NCBI GenBank assembly: GCA_045588245.1
Contig: JAZNDW010000001.1
Span: 62,001 to 126,000 of the forward strand
Length of the DNA: 64,000 bases
Origin: DTU064 sp045588245
Lineage (GTDB): Bacteria > Bacillota > Clostridia > Oscillospirales > CAG-272
Direction of reading: 5' to 3'
The notes under the pieces are model-generated. The model was not told the origin of the DNA, searched no databases, and saw only the letters and a list, made by a program, of their open reading frames with translations. Shown here one piece after another: positions 59,958 through 64,000 of the stretch. Position 1 is the stretch's first letter, and each line of letters opens with the position of its first letter. Position numbers and translations under genes: made by a program.

Positions 59958-60812
59958 TCAACGGCCGACCATCTTTGCTCTGAAAACACCCGTAAATCCT
60001 TTTTCGGAAACGCGGACAAACTGCGTTTTCATCTCGCTTTTTCTGATAATCACATCGGCACCGTCAGGAATACGGACAGCCTCACCGCCGTCTGCGATAA
60101 GATCAAGCTCTCCGCGGCGCCAATCACCTGCACGGCAGACGAAAACGCTCCCCGCCGAATAAACGGCAGGACGTGCAAGCACCGAATGCGGACAGATCGG
60201 CGTGACGCAGATACAGTCCATGGTCGGATCGATAAGCGGTCCTCCTGCCGAAAGTGAATACGCCGTTGAGCCTGTTGGCGTTGCAAATATAACGCCATCC
60301 GCGTCGTATCGTCCGGCTTCTTCGCCGTGGCAGTATATCTCGATCGGCGCGATAACAGACGCTGCCGCCTTTGATATAACAATATCGTTAAGACACGGCT
60401 GTGCTCTGTAATAAACTTTGCCGCCGAGCACGATTTCCGCTGTCAGCATCATACGCTCGTCGATCCTGTATTCACCGCGGAATATCTTTTTAAGTAAATG
60501 CATCTCATTGATGCCGAGCTCCGCCATGTAACCTACGTTTCCCGTATTGATACCGACGATCGGTATATCTTCTTCGAGCACTTCGTGCGCAGCATAAAGC
60601 ATCGATCCGTCACCGCCAACGGAAACCACAAGGTCAAGTTTTGAGGTATCGCCTTTGTAAAGCTCAACCTCCTCTGCTATAATATCGGGAATGGGAAGCT
60701 CGCGCTTCATATAAACCGTCACGCCCGACTCCTTGCAAAAACGGTGTAGATCAATGAGCCGTGCGTCGTTATTATCTTTTATACCGAGTGGCAGTATCAG
60801 TACTGTTTTCAT
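59958..60812 (-). CDS. nadK: NAD kinase
   Basis: The 284 residue protein has VVSVGGDGSMLYAAH with the GGDG motif, GINTGNVGYMAE, and GVIFATPTGSTAYSLSAGGPLI (motif TPTGSTAYSLSAGG). It phosphorylates NAD to NADP. It overlaps the 3' end of tlyA by 41 bp; AAGGAG at the right distance before the ATG at 60812 supports the overlap. Confidence 0.95.
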   Translation of the reverse strand: MKTVLILPLGIKDNNDARLIDLHRFCKESGVTVYMKRELPIPDIIAEEVELYKGDTSKLDLVVSVGGDGSMLYAAHEVLEEDIPIVGINTGNVGYMAELGINEMHLLKKIFRGEYRIDERMMLTAEIVLGGKVYYRAQPCLNDIVISKAAASVIAPIEIYCHGEEAGRYDADGVIFATPTGSTAYSLSAGGPLIDPTMDCICVTPICPHSVLARPAVYSAGSVFVCRAGDWRRGELDLIADGGEAVRIPDGADVIIRKSEMKTQFVRVSEKGFTGVFRAKMVGR

Positions 60813-61614
60813 TTTTAACGTACTCCTTGATCTCTCTTTCGGTTACGGTCAGTTTCATTTCGTTTGTTTTCAAAAATAATGCAACGTATTCACGATTCCC
60901 TCGCTTTGCGGCGCGATCGTCATTGATACCGCCGCCCGAAACGGGCGAAAGCGTGATCGCACGGAATGAAAGTCCATTCTCCGCAGCCGACTTTATGACG
61001 GAATATATTGCATCTGCGCGGTGTGACGGTTCGCTGACAATGCCTCTTCCAATTCTGGCGCGGTCAAGCTCAAACTGCGGTTTTATAAGCGTTACGAACT
61101 GTCCGCCAAAAGCCAATATATCAGTGATCGCGGGCAAAATGAGTCTTTGCGAGATGAATGACACGTCGCACACGGCAATACTGACCTCTTCGCCTATATC
61201 GTCACGGGTGATGTCGCGCGCATTCGTATTTTCCATTGAAATAACGCGGCTGTCGGCGCGAAGCTTTTCGTGAAGCTGTGACGTTCCAGAGTCGATTGCA
61301 TAAACTCGTGCCGCACCGTGCTGCAAGAGGCAATCCGTAAAACCGCCTGTTGACGCACCGATATCGGCGCATACGGCGTCTACTGCAGATATGCCGAATC
61401 TGTCAAACGCAGCTTCGAGCTTCATTCCGCCGACGCTGACGTACGGGCACGCTTCTTTTATCTCTACGATATGCTCGGCTGTCTCGTCGACATCTACCGA
61501 CGGCTTCAACTTCGTTTTGCCGTCAAAGGTGACAGCCCCCTCCATCAAAAGGAACTTTGCTTTGGCGCGGCTGTCCGCATAACCGTATTCAAATAAATAT
61601 ACATCAAGTCTCAT
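60772..61614 (-). CDS. tlyA: TlyA-type rRNA 2'-O-methyltransferase
   Basis: The 280 residue protein has an N-terminal S4 domain (MRLDVYLFEYGYADSRAKAK) and an FtsJ-like methyltransferase domain (ADIGASTGGFTDCLLQHGA with the SAM site, AIDSGTSQLHEKL, CDVSFISQRLILP, KPQFELDR). It belongs to the TlyA family of rRNA ribose methylases. There is no ribosome binding site, and a promoter -10 box ends 5 bp before the ATG, which suggests a leaderless mRNA. Confidence 0.93.
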   Translation of the reverse strand: MRLDVYLFEYGYADSRAKAKFLLMEGAVTFDGKTKLKPSVDVDETAEHIVEIKEACPYVSVGGMKLEAAFDRFGISAVDAVCADIGASTGGFTDCLLQHGAARVYAIDSGTSQLHEKLRADSRVISMENTNARDITRDDIGEEVSIAVCDVSFISQRLILPAITDILAFGGQFVTLIKPQFELDRARIGRGIVSEPSHRADAIYSVIKSAAENGLSFRAITLSPVSGGGINDDRAAKRGNREYVALFLKTNEMKLTVTEREIKEYVKNENSTDTATRYKR

Positions 61615-61618
61615 GTTA

Positions 61619-61647
61619 ATTATAACATTTGTGAAAAATTAAATCAA
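61619..61647 (-). promoter_or_regulatory. Promoter directly before tlyA
   Basis: TTGATT (61647-61642) and TATAAT (61624-61619) on the minus strand with 17 bp between them. The ATG starts 4 bases after the -10 box (at 61614), so a transcript would begin at or inside the start codon. Confidence 0.6.
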
Positions 61648-61684
61648 CCGAATATATTCATAAAATATTCATCAGAACCGTAAA

Positions 61685-62554
61685 TCATATGCTTCTTCTG
61701 ACGAGCCAAACCGCCAGCTCGCACAGATCATCAGAGCCCGGATAATTTCTGATGGCATCAACCGCATTCTGCGTCAACGTAACGGCAAGTGACTTAGCCT
61801 CATCGGCGCTCATGAAGGAAAGAATCGTCGTTTTTCCGTCATCCCCTGCACCGCCGTCCTCGATATCGTCAAGAATATCGTCTATTATCTGGAAAGCAAG
61901 TCCGATGTTATAGGCATATCTGCGTGCGTCGGCATAAACGGACTCGGAAAGCTCGCCGTTTATATCGGCGGCGGCAACACCCAAAAGCGCCGACGCGGCG
62001 ATAAGATCGCCCGTCTTTTTGCGATGCATATCGGCAAGCTCCTCAAAGCTTACGTCGCTGTTTTCGTACATCATGTCGCATATCTGACCGCCAATCATGC
62101 CGTCATGCCCTGCTGAGGATGCGAGCACGGATGTGGCGCGGCAGTTACGGGCTGCGTCCGCAAACGGATTATCCGCGATAAGCGAGAACGCATACGTCAG
62201 AAGTGCGTCGCCCGCCAAAAGTGCGTTAGCTTCGCCGAAAACGCGGTGCGATGTGGGCTTGCCTCTGCGCTCGTCGTCGTTATCCATACACGGCAGGTCG
62301 TCGTGAATGAGCGAATACGTGTGCACGCATTCAACAGCGGCGGCATACGGCAGAGCCGCCATCACGTCTCCGCCGAAAAGGCGGCAGAATTCTATCGTCA
62401 GGCAAGGGCGCACGCGCTTGCCGCCCGACATTGCCGAGTAGCGCATGGCTTCGTAAATAAGCGAATGGGGGGATTCTCCCTGCGGAAGCAGACTGTCAAG
62501 TGCAGACGACACAAGACGAGCGTTTTCTGTGATTTTTTCTTCTATGTTCTTCAA
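61685..62554 (-). CDS. ispA: Farnesyl diphosphate synthase family protein
   Basis: The 289 residue prenyl transferase has the first Asp-rich motif in HDDLPCMDNDDERRG and the second in IIDDILDDIEDG, with GGKRVRPCL ahead. It condenses isopentenyl diphosphate with allylic diphosphates to the C15 (or C10/C20) product in the cytoplasm. It follows xseB by 32 bp. The dxs gene that often comes next is absent; a promoter and tlyA follow instead. Confidence 0.95.
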   Translation of the reverse strand: MKNIEEKITENARLVSSALDSLLPQGESPHSLIYEAMRYSAMSGGKRVRPCLTIEFCRLFGGDVMAALPYAAAVECVHTYSLIHDDLPCMDNDDERRGKPTSHRVFGEANALLAGDALLTYAFSLIADNPFADAARNCRATSVLASSAGHDGMIGGQICDMMYENSDVSFEELADMHRKKTGDLIAASALLGVAAADINGELSESVYADARRYAYNIGLAFQIIDDILDDIEDGGAGDDGKTTILSFMSADEAKSLAVTLTQNAVDAIRNYPGSDDLCELAVWLVRRSI

Positions 62555-62586
62555 AGCTGTCGATTCCTTTTATAATAACTGTGCTT

Positions 62587-62820
62587 TTACGCTTTAGGCG
62601 CAAAATTCGTTTCCGTGGGAGTTCCGTCGGGTGCAAAAGTGAGCATTTTAACGCGCTGTTCGGCGCCATCAAGCTTTTCGTTACAGAATTTGACGAGTGC
62701 GACACCCTCTTCGAAGAGCGAAAGCGATTCGTCGAGCGGTGCGTTTCCGCTCTCAAGCGCACGAACGATCACCTCAAGGCGAGCGATCGCAGATTCAAAA
62801 GTCATGTTTTCTATAGACAT
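62587..62820 (-). CDS. xseB: Exodeoxyribonuclease VII small subunit
   Basis: The 77 residue protein is typical XseB: MTFESAIARLEVIVRALESG (20 residues), then LDESLSLFEEGVALVKFC. It pairs with XseA to form exonuclease VII. It begins 27 bp after the xseA stop. Confidence 0.95.
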   Translation of the reverse strand: MSIENMTFESAIARLEVIVRALESGNAPLDESLSLFEEGVALVKFCNEKLDGAEQRVKMLTFAPDGTPTETNFAPKA

Positions 62821-62847
62821 ATTTTATTCTCCGTTAGACTATATTTA

Positions 62848-64000
62848 TCAGTTCTCTGTTTCGATTTTTTCAACTTTTGCGGTGATCTTACCGTCGGATG
62901 CACGCATATATACCGTCTGTCCTACGCTTGTGTCACCAACGCTTTTTATGACCTTACCGTCGCCGTCAAACATAGCAAAGTATCCGCGCGACAGTATTGC
63001 AAGAGGATTCAGTGCATCGAGCTTTACAGCGGACGCAAGGAACTTCATCCGCGATGCGTCGAGCATACTGCGCGACGCAGAATAGAGCTTATCGGCAAGC
63101 GACACGGTGAGCATCCGCTTTTCATCCGTTATCATGCGCGGATCGCGGAGCGCGCGGCGCGACGAAAGATTTTCAAGCGCGCGGCGGCGTGATTCAAAGC
63201 CGCGCGACAGGATGAGGTTATTATGCGTTGTGATATTGTTGAGCTTGCGGCGAAGCTCCGTTACCTCGGGCAGTGCGATCTCCGCTGCCGCAGAGGGTGT
63301 GGGAGCGCGCTTATCTGCGACAAAGTCGCAGATCGTGAAGTCGGTTTCATGACCGACAGCGGAGATAACGGGCACCGTGCACGCGGCAACGGCGCGGGCA
63401 ACGCCCTCGTCGTTGAACGCCCATAAGTCCTCGATAGAGCCGCCGCCGCGTCCGATGATTATAACGTCAACGGACTGCGTTTTTGAAAAGTAATTGAGCC
63501 CTGCGATAAGCTGCGGCGGTGCGTCCGGTCCCTGCACAAGCGCCGGATAAAGCACAAGCTCCGCCATCGGGAAGCGTCTGCCCGACACGTTTATCATATC
63601 GCGGATCGCGGCGCCCGTAGGCGCTGTGATGATTCCGATACGTGACGGTATCTTCGGCAGCGGACGTTTGCGTTCCGAGGCGAAAAGTCCCTCCGCTTCA
63701 AGCTTTGCTTTCAGCTGTTCATACGCGATATAAAGCGCGCCGACGCCGTCGGGCTGCATCGAATCTGCGTAAAGCTGATACTGGCCGTCACGGACGAACG
63801 CGGCAACTCTGCCGTGAACGATGACCTTCATTCCGTTTTCGGGACGGAACTGCAGCTTTAACGCGGACGAACGGAACATAACGGCTTTCAGATTCGACGT
63901 TTCGTCCTTCACCGTGAAGTAAAGGTGCCCTGTTTTATAGTGATTTGTGAAATTTGATATCTCGCCCTTGATGAAGATGTCGCCGAGAACGGGATTTGCC
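62848..64000 (-). CDS. xseA: Exodeoxyribonuclease VII large subunit (5' end outside window)
   Basis: The frame is open to the window edge, so the GTG at 63912 is internal; sequence before it (GEISNFTNHYKTGHLYFTVKD, quoted as GEISNF and HLYFTVKD) is the conserved OB-fold of XseA. Further on, RIGIITAPTGAAIRDM, VIIIGRGGGSIEDLWAFND and SAVGHETDFTICDFVAD mark the catalytic domain, and the C-terminal helices include LSRGYFAMF. With XseB it degrades single-stranded DNA. Confidence 0.96.
   Translation of the reverse strand, partial: ANPVLGDIFIKGEISNFTNHYKTGHLYFTVKDETSNLKAVMFRSSALKLQFRPENGMKVIVHGRVAAFVRDGQYQLYADSMQPDGVGALYIAYEQLKAKLEAEGLFASERKRPLPKIPSRIGIITAPTGAAIRDMINVSGRRFPMAELVLYPALVQGPDAPPQLIAGLNYFSKTQSVDVIIIGRGGGSIEDLWAFNDEGVARAVAACTVPVISAVGHETDFTICDFVADKRAPTPSAAAEIALPEVTELRRKLNNITTHNNLILSRGFESRRRALENLSSRRALRDPRMITDEKRMLTVSLADKLYSASRSMLDASRMKFLASAVKLDALNPLAILSRGYFAMFDGDGKVIKSVGDTSVGQTVYMRASDGKITAKVEKIETEN

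Overview
The window looks like a chromosomal piece of an anaerobic, gut-type member of the Clostridia (Bacillota), probably near the Oscillospiraceae/Ruminococcaceae. This placement is an inference. It rests on a DUF896 protein, ribosomal protein L27 with a cleavable N-terminal extension beside its protease Prp, WhiA, type III glutamine synthetase, a dockerin-bearing secreted protein, GGAGG-type ribosome binding sites and TTGACA/TATAAT promoters. I see no phage genes, transposase, CRISPR array or rRNA. The only RNA gene found is a tRNA-Leu(GAG).

Layout. 1-8.4 kb (+): a MutS-family ATPase cut by the window edge, an Lrp-type regulator overlapping an aminotransferase, a TIM-barrel protein, an RsuA-type pseudouridine synthase, DUF896, a membrane-anchored amidase and glnN, closed by a terminator. 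8.4-11.8 kb: an ECF sigma factor fused to a very large C-terminal sensor-like part, preceded by an ECF-type promoter, then a YbaK-type deacylase. 11.7-19.8 kb (mostly -): asparaginase, several secreted or membrane proteins of unknown function, a lipoprotein gene broken by one ochre codon, a dockerin protein and a small P-loop kinase. 19.9-26.9 kb: a fucose-related locus with FucA and FucI, a surface-anchored malectin-like protein and a divergent beta-helix lipoprotein that could be a glycosidase. 27.4-31.8 kb (+): an operon of a cysteine-desulfidase-like protein and a three-part corrinoid methyltransferase set. 31.8-36 kb: tRNA-Leu (-), an aminotransferase, trpS and a TagO/WecA-type transferase. 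36-39.7 kb (-): a nucleoside salvage operon tdk-deoC-deoD-(deoB::cdd fusion). 39.7-40.9 kb (-): rplU-prp-rpmA with a leader RNA. 41-43.5 kb: a DUF11 protein without a signal peptide facing a cysteine-rich protein. 43.6-50.5 kb: pgi, a D,D-carboxypeptidase, a DUF4430 lipoprotein, a class A PBP and a BofC-like protein. 50.5-64 kb (-): two housekeeping clusters, tyrS-HAD-murB-whiA-dnaE and xseA-xseB-ispA | tlyA-nadK-argR-recN.

How the genes work together. Several neighbourhoods form clear modules: fucose capture and breakdown, methyl transfer on a corrinoid protein next to sulfur amino acid breakdown, deoxynucleoside salvage, and L27 synthesis with its maturation protease. The two best candidates for something little described are the ECF sigma::sensor fusion (8490-11129) and the cyuA-like/corrinoid methyltransferase operon (27562-31758). 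All functions are read from motifs and context only; no searches were run.
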